In this document: piece by piece, positions 1-5,536 of the stretch | Numbering within the stretch: position 1 is the stretch's first letter | How the letters are laid out: the number at the start of each line of letters is the position of its first letter | Assembly (NCBI RefSeq): GCF_001557215.1 | Contig: NZ_LSJM01000073.1 | Coordinates: forward strand, 1-6,027 | From: Sphingomonas sp. CCH9-E2 | GTDB taxonomy: Bacteria > Pseudomonadota > Alphaproteobacteria > Sphingomonadales > Sphingomonadaceae | DNA length: 6,027 bases | Direction: 5' to 3' | The notes under the pieces: generated by a model | The model's input: only the letters and a program-made list of their open reading frames with translations | Database searches by the model: none | What the model was told of the DNA's origin: nothing | Position numbers and translations under genes: made by a program

Positions 1-11
1 CCCCCCCCCCC
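1..11. repeat. Poly-C homopolymer tract
   Basis: Eleven consecutive C residues open the window, followed by a short CG-only stretch. The tract lies about 40 bases before the copA start. It could be genuine sequence or an artefact of a contig end. No promoter elements are recognisable between it and copA. Confidence 0.6.
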
Positions 12-51
12 GCCGCCGGCCGCAAGCATTGAACTGGAGCGAAGGAAAGGC

Positions 52-2058
52 ATGAGCCGCAATCTAAACCGGCGCGACGTAATGCGCGGAACCGCCATGC
101 TTGGCGGCACGCTGGCCATGTCGGCCTACCTGCCGGCTTGGGCGCAACCTGTGTCGCGCGGCATCGCCAGGCCCCTGCCGACCGTGTCGGGCACAAACAT
201 CGCGCTGACGATCGACAGGATGAAGCTCGTCATGGACGGGATCACGACGCCGGCAATCGGCGTCAACGGCACCGTGCCCGCACCGCTCGTCCGCCTCCAG
301 GAGGGCCAGAACGTCCGTCTCGCAGTGACCAACAATCTCGACGAGGATAGCTCGATTCACTGGCACGGGCTCATTCTGCCGTTCCAAATGGACGGCGTGC
401 CCGGCATCAGCTTCCCTGGCATCAAGGCGCGTTCGACCTTCGTATACGAATTCCCGATCTTGCAGTCGGGCACCTACTGGTATCACAGCCATTCGGGCGA
501 ACAGGAGCAGGCAGGGCTCTACGGACCCATCGTGATTGATCCGGCCGGTGCCGACCCGATCGCGTTCGACCGCGAGCATGTGATCGTCCTCTCCGACCAT
601 AGCGAAATGACGGGCGAGGAAATTTTCCGCAAGCTCAAGCAGATGGGCGGCGCCTATTTCAACTATCAGCGCCCGACGCTGAGCGGGCTGCTCGCCGGCC
701 GCGAGATGCGCCTCAAGGATCGGATGGAATGGGGCAAGATGCGCATGGACCCGGCCGATATTGCGGATGTTACGGGGTCGACCTACACCTTCCTCGTCAA
801 TGGCTTTGGCCCTTACGACAACTGGACGGGCCTCTTCCGACCGGGCGAGCGGGTTCGGCTGCGCATCGTCAATGCTGCGGCGCAAACCAACTTCAACGTG
901 CGCATCCCTGACTTGCCGATGACGGTGGTGCAGGCCGACGGCCAGAACGTCCGGCCGGTAACCGTGGACGAATTCCAGATCGGCGTCGCGGAAACCTTCG
1001 ACGTGATCGTGACGCCCGAGGACCGCGCCTACAGCTTCGTTTCCGAGGCGATCGACCGATCCGGCATGGGGCGCGCGACACTGGCCCCGCGCGAGGGCAT
1101 GATCGCCCCGGTCCCGCCGCTCCGCCCGCGCACGTTGCTGACCATGACCGACATGGGCATGGACATGAGCGGGATGGAGGGGATGTCCGGTATGGCGGAC
1201 GAGAACCCGGTCGCAAAGCGCGGGCCGGATCCCACGTTGATGCAGAATGCCTCGCGCAACCTGTGGAAGCTCACCGGGTGGAAAGAGCCCACCGATCACG
1301 GAACGAAGGCGGTAGGCGCTGCGATGGCCGGCATGGCTGGGATGGGGGGCGACCAGATGAGCGGCGCTATGCCAGGGATGGACCATAGCCAAATGGCGGC
1401 GGGCGCTGCCGGGATGGCGGGCATGGACCATGGTCAGATGAGCAGCGGCGGCATGGCCGGGATGGATCATGGGTCAGGCGGCAGCATGGACATGAACATG
1501 CGCAACCCCAAGAACGCGCCCGGCGTCAAGATGGGGCCGGGAGTGCAGACCATCTCGCCGATGCCGAAGGACCGCACGGGCGAGCCGCCGCAGGGGCTGG
1601 AGGACGCGGATCATCGCGTGCTCACTTATCGCGATCTTGTCGCGCTCGACCGCAACCCGGACGTTCGCGCCCCGTCGCGTCAGTTGGAGATCCACCTGAC
1701 GGGCAATATGGAGCGCTACATGTGGGGCTTTGACGGCCAGAAGATGAGCGACCCTGCCGACCCCATCCCGTTCCGCAAGGACGAGCGCGCGCGCGTCACC
1801 CTGGTCAATGACACGATGATGCCGCACCCAATTCATTTGCACGGCCACTTCTTCGAGCTGGTGACCGGACATGGCGACTTCGCGCCTCGCAAGCACACGG
1901 TGAATGTGGCGCCCGGCGGTAAGATGACATTCGACGTAACGGCCGATGCGCCCGGCGACTGGGCGTTCCACTGCCACAATCTTTATCACATGACCGCGGG
2001 GATGATGCGTGTCGTGACGGTTCGCCCGATGGGCGAGGAGAACCGCGATGCAGCCTAA
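52..2058 (+). CDS. copA: Periplasmic multicopper oxidase CopA (copper resistance)
   Basis: CopA of the PcoA/CopA family is a periplasmic multicopper oxidase thought to oxidise Cu(I) to less toxic Cu(II) and to bind extra copper. The N-terminus has a Tat signal (RR at residues 7-8, hydrophobic stretch, AWA|Q cleavage likely after residue 31). Three cupredoxin domains follow, roughly at residues 45-165, 180-350 and 540-660. All four copper motifs are present: HWHG (103-106), HSH (145-147), HPIHLHGH (592-599) and HCHNLYHMTAGM (640-651), which supplies the T1 Cys641, His646 and probable axial Met651. Met-rich segments at about 365-382 and 425-483 contain MDHSQM and MDHGQM repeats. They make the protein, at 668 residues, somewhat longer than typical CopA of about 600. 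The start is supported by AAGGA five bases upstream. The gene overlaps copB by 11 bases. The family assignment is secure; the exact catalytic role is inferred from homologues. Confidence 0.96.
   Translation: MSRNLNRRDVMRGTAMLGGTLAMSAYLPAWAQPVSRGIARPLPTVSGTNIALTIDRMKLVMDGITTPAIGVNGTVPAPLVRLQEGQNVRLAVTNNLDEDSSIHWHGLILPFQMDGVPGISFPGIKARSTFVYEFPILQSGTYWYHSHSGEQEQAGLYGPIVIDPAGADPIAFDREHVIVLSDHSEMTGEEIFRKLKQMGGAYFNYQRPTLSGLLAGREMRLKDRMEWGKMRMDPADIADVTGSTYTFLVNGFGPYDNWTGLFRPGERVRLRIVNAAAQTNFNVRIPDLPMTVVQADGQNVRPVTVDEFQIGVAETFDVIVTPEDRAYSFVSEAIDRSGMGRATLAPREGMIAPVPPLRPRTLLTMTDMGMDMSGMEGMSGMADENPVAKRGPDPTLMQNASRNLWKLTGWKEPTDHGTKAVGAAMAGMAGMGGDQMSGAMPGMDHSQMAAGAAGMAGMDHGQMSSGGMAGMDHGSGGSMDMNMRNPKNAPGVKMGPGVQTISPMPKDRTGEPPQGLEDADHRVLTYRDLVALDRNPDVRAPSRQLEIHLTGNMERYMWGFDGQKMSDPADPIPFRKDERARVTLVNDTMMPHPIHLHGHFFELVTGHGDFAPRKHTVNVAPGGKMTFDVTADAPGDWAFHCHNLYHMTAGMMRVVTVRPMGEENRDAA
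2037..2040 (+). promoter_or_regulatory. copB ribosome binding site inside copA
   Basis: GGAG, within GAGGAG, lies seven bases before the copB ATG and inside the last codons of copA. With the 11-base overlap of the two reading frames this suggests translational coupling of copA and copB. Confidence 0.6.
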
Positions 2059-3361
2059 GTTCCTCTTGATCGCTGGCGGCGCGGCACTTGGCCTCGCAAG
2101 TCCGGTGGCCGCGCAGATGGACCATTCCAATATGCCGGGCATGAAGATGCCGCCGTCAAATACGCCAGCGGTGAAAAAGCCGGCCGCTAAAAAGCCGGCC
2201 GCCAAGAAGCCCGCAGCGACCAAGCCCGTCGCGCGCAAAGCGTCCCCAAAGCCCGCCGCTAGATCGACACCGCCCGCGAAAACGGGATCGGGGGCCAAGC
2301 CCGCTGCGAATCAGCCCGCCAAGCCTCCGGCCCCTGCAACGATCGTTGCCGATCCTCACGCCGGTCATGACATGACGACCATGCCGGGCATGAATACGCC
2401 TGGAGCCAACCCCAACCCCAATACCGCGCACGACATGTCGGCCATGCCAAGTGCCTCCGGCGGTGCCGCCTCCGGCCAGCCAAGCACCAGGCAAGGCATG
2501 GACCATGGATCGATGCCGGGAATGGGCCAGAGTTCGGGCGCGATGCAAGGCATGCCGGGACACGACATGGGAAGCATGCCCTCAGGCACGGGCGCGGCGA
2601 TGATCGGCACCAACCTGCAGGCCGGCACCGCTCCGCCGCCCCCCATTCCGACGGATCGTGCCGCGGACCAGGTCTACTCTGCCGCTGCCATGGCGCATTC
2701 GCAGCAGCATCTGCGGTCGATGCACGGCGGGCAGAATTTCTCGCAGGTCATATTCAACCTGGCTGAAGTCCAGATCCGGGATGGTCGCGATGCTTATCGT
2801 TGGGATGGCAGCGCCTGGTACGGTGGCGACGTTAATCGTCTGGTTCTTAAAACCGAGGGCGAAGGGAACTTTGGGAGAAGCTTGGAAAGGGCGGAGCTGC
2901 AGGCGCTCTACGCACGGGCAATCGGACCCTATACCGATTTTCAGGCAGGGATCCGGTACGACTTCAAGCCTAATCCCTCGCGTGTTTACGCGACAGTCGG
3001 TTTTGAGAGCCTGGCTCCGGGTTTCTTCGATGTCGAGGGCGCACTGTTCTTGTCTAGCAAGGGAGACGTGCTGGGCCGCGTTGAAGGCTATTACGATCAG
3101 CGCATCACCCAGCGGCTGATTCTCCAGCCTCGTGTCGAAGCTGAGTTTGCGGCGCAGGACGTTCCGGCAGACCGGATCGGTTCGGGCTTGTCGGATATCG
3201 AGCTTGGCTTGCGGCTGCGCTACGAGGTGAAGCGAGAGTTCGCCCCCTATATAGGTGTTTCGTACGAGCGCAGAGTGGGCCGTTCTGCTCGTTTTGCACG
3301 CGAGGATGGCGAGGATGCGATATCCACCAGCCTCGTTCTGGGCATTCGCACATGGTTTTGA
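2048..3361 (+). CDS. copB: Outer-membrane copper resistance protein CopB
   Basis: CopB/PcoB (Pfam CopB) is an outer-membrane beta-barrel that works with CopA in copper resistance. A Sec signal peptide is visible, with likely cleavage VAA|Q at residues 22/23. The mature N-terminus starts at once with a Met box (MDHSNMPGM, 24-32). A Lys/Pro/Ala-rich linker follows (about 42-98), then a second Met/His-rich region (about 104-180, with HDMTTMPGM and MDHGSMPGM). The conserved barrel domain begins near Asp203, includes stretches such as QVIFNLAEVQIRDG, YDFKPNPSRVYATVGFE and EVKREFAPYIGVSYERRVG, and ends in Trp-Phe, an aromatic terminus usual for barrels inserted by the BAM machinery. The protein has 437 residues. 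The extra length over a bare barrel comes from the N-terminal half. Its start overlaps the copA stop, so the two are co-transcribed. Confidence 0.94.
   Translation: MQPKFLLIAGGAALGLASPVAAQMDHSNMPGMKMPPSNTPAVKKPAAKKPAAKKPAATKPVARKASPKPAARSTPPAKTGSGAKPAANQPAKPPAPATIVADPHAGHDMTTMPGMNTPGANPNPNTAHDMSAMPSASGGAASGQPSTRQGMDHGSMPGMGQSSGAMQGMPGHDMGSMPSGTGAAMIGTNLQAGTAPPPPIPTDRAADQVYSAAAMAHSQQHLRSMHGGQNFSQVIFNLAEVQIRDGRDAYRWDGSAWYGGDVNRLVLKTEGEGNFGRSLERAELQALYARAIGPYTDFQAGIRYDFKPNPSRVYATVGFESLAPGFFDVEGALFLSSKGDVLGRVEGYYDQRITQRLILQPRVEAEFAAQDVPADRIGSGLSDIELGLRLRYEVKREFAPYIGVSYERRVGRSARFAREDGEDAISTSLVLGIRTWF
2174..2218 (+). repeat. Tandem 15-bp repeat coding KKPAA units in copB
   Basis: Three head-to-tail 15-base units (2174-2188, 2189-2203, 2204-2218) encode KKPAA three times. 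The first two differ only at the last base and the third has several synonymous changes. They begin the Lys/Pro-rich linker of CopB. Such in-frame repeats can change copy number by slippage and so alter linker length. Confidence 0.8.
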
Positions 3362-3396
3362 GGCCGACTAGTCTTGTCGGGTTGGCTGAGGTCAAG

Positions 3397-3402
3397 AAGG
3401 AG
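3397..3402 (+). promoter_or_regulatory. Ribosome binding site fixing the DUF305 gene start
   Basis: AAGGAG lies six bases before the ATG at 3409. This favours that codon over the in-frame ATG at 3352, which lies inside the end of copB and would add 19 residues ahead of the signal peptide. Confidence 0.8.
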
Positions 3403-3408
3403 AAGTCG

Positions 3409-3792
3409 ATGTTCAAGACAGTAACACTTCTGGCTCTGGCCGCGACGTCGGCGAGCCCCGCTTTGGCTCAGCAGCAGATGCAGGGCATGGACCATTCGAA
3501 AATGCAAGGCATGAACCACGACAACATGCCTGGCATGAACACGCCTTTCATGCCCGCCGAAATGGCGATGCACGAAAAGATGATGAAGGCCAAGGGCGCT
3601 AATGCGAGCGAGACGTGGGTCCGCAAGATGATCGAGCATCACCGCGGTGCGATCGCCATGTCGCAGATCGTTCTCCGGGAGTCGCCCGATGCGAAGACCC
3701 GGCAAATGGCCCAGAAATCGATTGCCGAGCAGAACAAGAGCATCGGTGAACTCCAGGCGATGCTCCGGTCGATGGGCAAGCGTCCTCAGTAA
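3409..3792 (+). CDS. Secreted DUF305 / CopM-like copper-binding protein
   Basis: A 127-residue exported DUF305 protein. Some family members, such as cyanobacterial CopM, bind copper in the periplasm. From the ATG at 3409 there is a clean Sec signal peptide (ALA|Q at residues 20/21). A Met/His-rich segment follows (24-59), with MDHSKM, NHDNMPGM and a run of further Met residues. The DUF305 helical core begins near Trp70, with the hallmark MIEHHRGAIAMSQ at 74-86. The C-terminal part is a Gln/Lys-rich helix typical of the family (AQKSIAEQNKSIGELQAML). It is a single-domain version. It starts 47 bases after copB, in the same operon. The likely role is periplasmic copper binding or delivery. The domain call is firm; the copper function is inferred from motifs and neighbours. 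Confidence 0.92.
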   Translation: MFKTVTLLALAATSASPALAQQQMQGMDHSKMQGMNHDNMPGMNTPFMPAEMAMHEKMMKAKGANASETWVRKMIEHHRGAIAMSQIVLRESPDAKTRQMAQKSIAEQNKSIGELQAMLRSMGKRPQ

Positions 3793-3798
3793 TAAGCC

Positions 3799-3837
3799 TC
3801 GTTCCTCCCGCCCCCAGCGAGGAGACGGGAGGAACGA
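3799..3837 (+). promoter_or_regulatory. Perfect 12-bp stem-loop between DUF305 and DUF411 genes
   Basis: Bases 3799-3810 and 3826-3837 are perfect reverse complements (TCGTTCCTCCCG / CGGGAGGAACGA), leaving a 15-base loop. The stem begins 6 bases after the DUF305 stop and ends two bases before the AAGGAG of the next gene. A run of five T lies at 3847-3851, about ten bases beyond the stem and past the ribosome binding site, so it is not a canonical intrinsic terminator. It may instead act as a partial terminator, an mRNA processing or 3'-end stabilising element, or a modulator of DUF411 translation. Confidence 0.6.
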
Positions 3838-3853
3838 CCAAGGAGATTTTTCC

Positions 3854-4303
3854 ATGAAGTCAGCGTTGCGATTTGCGCTTACTGCCGCAGCCTTGTTGGT
3901 TCCGGTTGCCGCCAGCGCGGCTACCCCGATCGTTATGCACCGCGACCCCGGCTGCGGCTGTTGCGCCAAGTGGGCGGCGCAGGTGCAGCAGCAGCTCGGC
4001 CGTCAGGTGCGCGTCGTCGATGATCCCAACCGCCCGGCGCTGCAGAAGCGCGCGGGCGTTCCCGCGGACGTCTCGTCCTGCCACACCGCAATCGCCGATG
4101 GCATCGCTTTCGAGGGCCACGTGCCGATCGCCGACATGAAGCGGGCTCTTTCGACCCGGCCCAAGGGCGTGCGAGGCCTCGCGGTCGGCGGCATGCCGTT
4201 CGGCTCGCCAGGAATGGAAGTGCCGGGCGTCAAGGCGCAAGCCTATGACGTGGTCGCCTTTGGTCCCAGCGGCCGCCGCCTGTTCGCCCGCCACGGCAGC
4301 TGA
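3854..4303 (+). CDS. Secreted DUF411 metal-binding protein with CGCC motif
   Basis: A 149-residue DUF411 protein. The family has a thioredoxin-like fold and is often encoded beside copper-resistance genes, where it is annotated as a metal-binding protein. A Sec signal peptide covers about residues 1-22 (ASA / SAA cleavage region). The mature protein opens with a beta strand and GCGCC at 33-37, giving Cys34, Cys36 and Cys37. Further family signatures are SSCHTA with Cys76 and His77, EGHVPIADMKRAL, and GLAVGGMPFGSPGMEVPG near the C-terminus. The ATG at 3854 has AAGGAG (3840-3845) eight bases upstream. The in-frame start further upstream at 3647 lies inside the DUF305 gene and is rejected. It could bind Cu(I) through the cysteines or act as a thiol redox protein; the sequence does not decide. 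Confidence 0.92.
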   Translation: MKSALRFALTAAALLVPVAASAATPIVMHRDPGCGCCAKWAAQVQQQLGRQVRVVDDPNRPALQKRAGVPADVSSCHTAIADGIAFEGHVPIADMKRALSTRPKGVRGLAVGGMPFGSPGMEVPGVKAQAYDVVAFGPSGRRLFARHGS

Positions 4304-4319
4304 TCGGCCGATGTTTTTT
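4303..4319 (+). terminator. Possible weak terminator: palindrome plus T6 run
   Basis: The perfect palindrome ATCGGCCGAT (4303-4312) starts on the last base of the DUF411 stop codon and is followed closely by TTTTTT (4314-4319). A short hairpin using upstream CGGC with GCCG is also possible. The T run suggests an intrinsic terminator or attenuator, but the stem is short and the palindrome has no natural loop, so this is tentative. Confidence 0.3.
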
Positions 4320-4340
4320 GGCGGAGTGGCATGACGCGGT

Positions 4341-4365
4341 CGCCGCAGCCAGCGTAGCTGTGGCG
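4341..4365 (+). promoter_or_regulatory. Intergenic stem-loop 1 upstream of DUF2231 gene
   Basis: CGCCGCAGC (4341-4349) pairs with GCTGTGGCG (4357-4365) over nine positions with one G-T wobble, enclosing a seven-base loop. It lies in the 178-base gap between the DUF411 and DUF2231 genes. No T run follows. Its function is unknown; a leader or processing structure is possible. Confidence 0.4.
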
Positions 4366-4370
4366 TCCAG

Positions 4371-4392
4371 TCCGTCTTGAAGAGCAGACGGA
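4371..4392 (+). promoter_or_regulatory. Intergenic stem-loop 2 upstream of DUF2231 gene
   Basis: TCCGTCT (4371-4377) and AGACGGA (4386-4392) form a perfect seven-base stem with an eight-base loop, only five bases after stem-loop 1. The two hairpins in tandem suggest a structured RNA leader or a short ncRNA. No T run directly follows. Confidence 0.4.
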
Positions 4393-4468
4393 AAGTTTCA
4401 CAAAGGAAGCTGGGCAGGTGAGGGAAGAAGGCGCGGCGTGCGTAAACTGGATTGAAACAACACGGTTC

Positions 4469-4474
4469 AAGGGG
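4469..4474 (+). promoter_or_regulatory. Ribosome binding site fixing the DUF2231 gene start
   Basis: AAGGGG lies seven bases before the ATG at 4482 and supports that start over the TTG at 4452. Its first bases are part of the arm TTCAA (4466-4470), which can pair with TTGAA (4452-4456), so a small hairpin could partly cover the site. Confidence 0.55.
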
Positions 4475-4481
4475 TTGGGTG

Positions 4482-5207
4482 ATGGGCGGTAAACGAGGCG
4501 GGGCTTTCGCTCTACTCCTTGCGGTTGCAATCTCAGTAAGCACGTCGGCATCGGCGCACGAAGATCACGATGCGCTCGGGGCCGGTCCCGGGCCGGCCGC
4601 TAGCAGCGCAGCCGAGACGCAGAAAGCAGATGGGGCGGACGCTGGCGACGGCCACATGGGCATGGGCTCTATGTCGACCGTGGACATGAACATGGGCGGC
4701 CGCGACATCGCCGGCGACGACATGGACATGGGCGGCATGCACGAGGAGACCGCCAACAAGAACAAGACTTTCGGCGAACGGCTTGTGAGCTGGCTGGGGC
4801 GGGTGCATACCATGGTCATTCATTTTCCCATCGCCCTGTTCATCGGTGCGTTCGGGGTGGAGCTGTTCGGGTTGTGGCGCCGCAACCGGGATTATCAGCA
4901 TGTCGCACACATAATGCTGGTCGTCGGCGCGCTGGGAGCGATCGTGGCGGCGTTCCTGGGCTGGTTCGCAGGCGGGTTCTACCTGACCGACCGCAACCCT
5001 ATCCTGATGACGCATCGCTGGCTCGGGACATCGATCGCGGTCTTCGGCGTCGTGCTGGCTTGGATGGCAGCCCGCCACCGCAAGGGTCCCGAGCGGTCGC
5101 GGTCGTTGTATTGGGTGGTGCTTGGCCTGATGACGCTCGCGATCTCAATTCAGGGGTTCCTCGGCGGAACCTTCATGCATGGCGGAATAAACCACTTGGC
5201 GTTCTGA
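4482..5207 (+). CDS. DUF2231 inner-membrane protein with Met/His-rich N-terminal segment
   Basis: A 241-residue membrane protein. From the ATG at 4482 the N-terminus is a signal peptide or anchor (SASA|HEDHD near residue 24). A low-complexity exported segment follows, with a Met/His/Asp-rich part at 59-87 (GHMGMGSM, DMNMGG, DDMDMGGMHEE). The C-terminal DUF2231 domain has four predicted transmembrane helices at about 111-132, 143-167, 178-198 and 209-228. Conserved features are VHTMVIHFPIAL with His109 and His114, THRW with His178, and GGTFMHGG with His233. The paired histidines could bind heme or metal. DUF2231 proteins have no settled function. The copper-operon setting and Met segment suggest copper handling or electron transfer at the inner membrane, which is inference. 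The 178-base structured gap ahead of it means it may be separately regulated. Confidence 0.88.
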   Translation: MGGKRGGAFALLLAVAISVSTSASAHEDHDALGAGPGPAASSAAETQKADGADAGDGHMGMGSMSTVDMNMGGRDIAGDDMDMGGMHEETANKNKTFGERLVSWLGRVHTMVIHFPIALFIGAFGVELFGLWRRNRDYQHVAHIMLVVGALGAIVAAFLGWFAGGFYLTDRNPILMTHRWLGTSIAVFGVVLAWMAARHRKGPERSRSLYWVVLGLMTLAISIQGFLGGTFMHGGINHLAF

Positions 5208-5246
5208 GGGGCCCGACGCTTAGTAGCCGCTCGCGTGTTGGCGCGG

Positions 5247-5527
5247 TTCGAAGGAGAATGCGGCAGCGCCGACCTTCGTGCCGTAGGATGCCGCCAGCGA
5301 TCCCGGCTCCGCTCGGGCGTGTCGAGGAACCCCGACCCTGATAATAGCACACTGTCTCGATGCACTCGCGCGCGAGCCACGGGATCGTGGTACGGGATCA
5401 TCGAACGGAGAAAGGCCGTGTCGCCGATCGTCGTGTGGATACGAATAAGCGCGAAGCAGCCGAAGAAGATGACAAGCGAGCCGGCGATCAGCGCTTTGTT
5501 GGCGGTGTTCGCTCGTCGCACCGCCAA
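5247..5527 (-). pseudogene. Decayed DUF305-like membrane protein gene fragment
   Basis: Read on the - strand from 5527, the translation gives a hydrophobic helix (ALIAGSLVIFFGCFALIRI) followed by a segment like TTIGDTAFLRSMIPYH. This resembles integral-membrane DUF305 proteins, where a final helix leads into a (R/K)(A/S)MIPHH motif; here the second-last His is Tyr. Beyond this, weak likeness continues (LSGSGFLDTPERSRD against the family's LSDPE...LC..I pattern). It then appears to shift frame near position 5300, where another frame reads IAGGILRHEGRRC...ILLR, like the family's Arg/Glu-rich end. The 5' part with the earlier helices is missing. It abuts the stop of the flavoprotein gene. Similarity was judged by eye, and boundaries are approximate. 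An alternative is a short live ORF using TTG at 5527, but its C-terminal half looks non-coding. Confidence 0.5.
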
Positions 5528-5536
5528 TGGCTCCCG

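Noticed and set aside
64..1470. 468-codon open frame on the - strand opposite copA
   Set aside because: It is a shadow of copA caused by high GC. Its composition is rich in Arg/His/Ala, it has no recognisable domain, and copA on the + strand has complete family motifs.
1474..2298. 274-codon - strand open frame across the copA-copB junction
   Set aside because: It lies opposite two confidently identified genes and shows no domain. Its Ala/Gly repeats mirror the CopB linker repeats.
1300..2600. Repetitive ATG/GGCATG-rich DNA as a possible CRISPR or direct-repeat array
   Set aside because: The repetition follows the codon frame and encodes Met/His boxes. There are no equal-length repeats with spacers.
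2658..3119. 153-codon + strand frame inside copB
   Set aside because: It is in another frame of the conserved CopB barrel region, is rich in Arg/Ser, and has no signal or domain.
3364..3380. Five-base inverted repeat CCGAC/GTCGG after copB
   Set aside because: The stem is short and has no T run; this is expected by chance in GC-rich DNA.
3352..3408. Longer DUF305 start at ATG 3352
   Set aside because: It would overlap the end of copB and place 19 residues before a textbook signal peptide. The ATG at 3409 has a well-spaced AAGGAG.
4331..4357. Eight-codon ORF (ATG to TAG) with GGAG upstream, possible leader peptide
   Set aside because: It is too short to support, has no Met, Cys or His pattern linking it to copper beyond the start Met, and overlaps stem-loop 1 by what may be chance.
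4452..4481. TTG start at 4452 for the DUF2231 gene
   Set aside because: The ATG at 4482 has a better-placed AAGGGG and gives a normal signal peptide.
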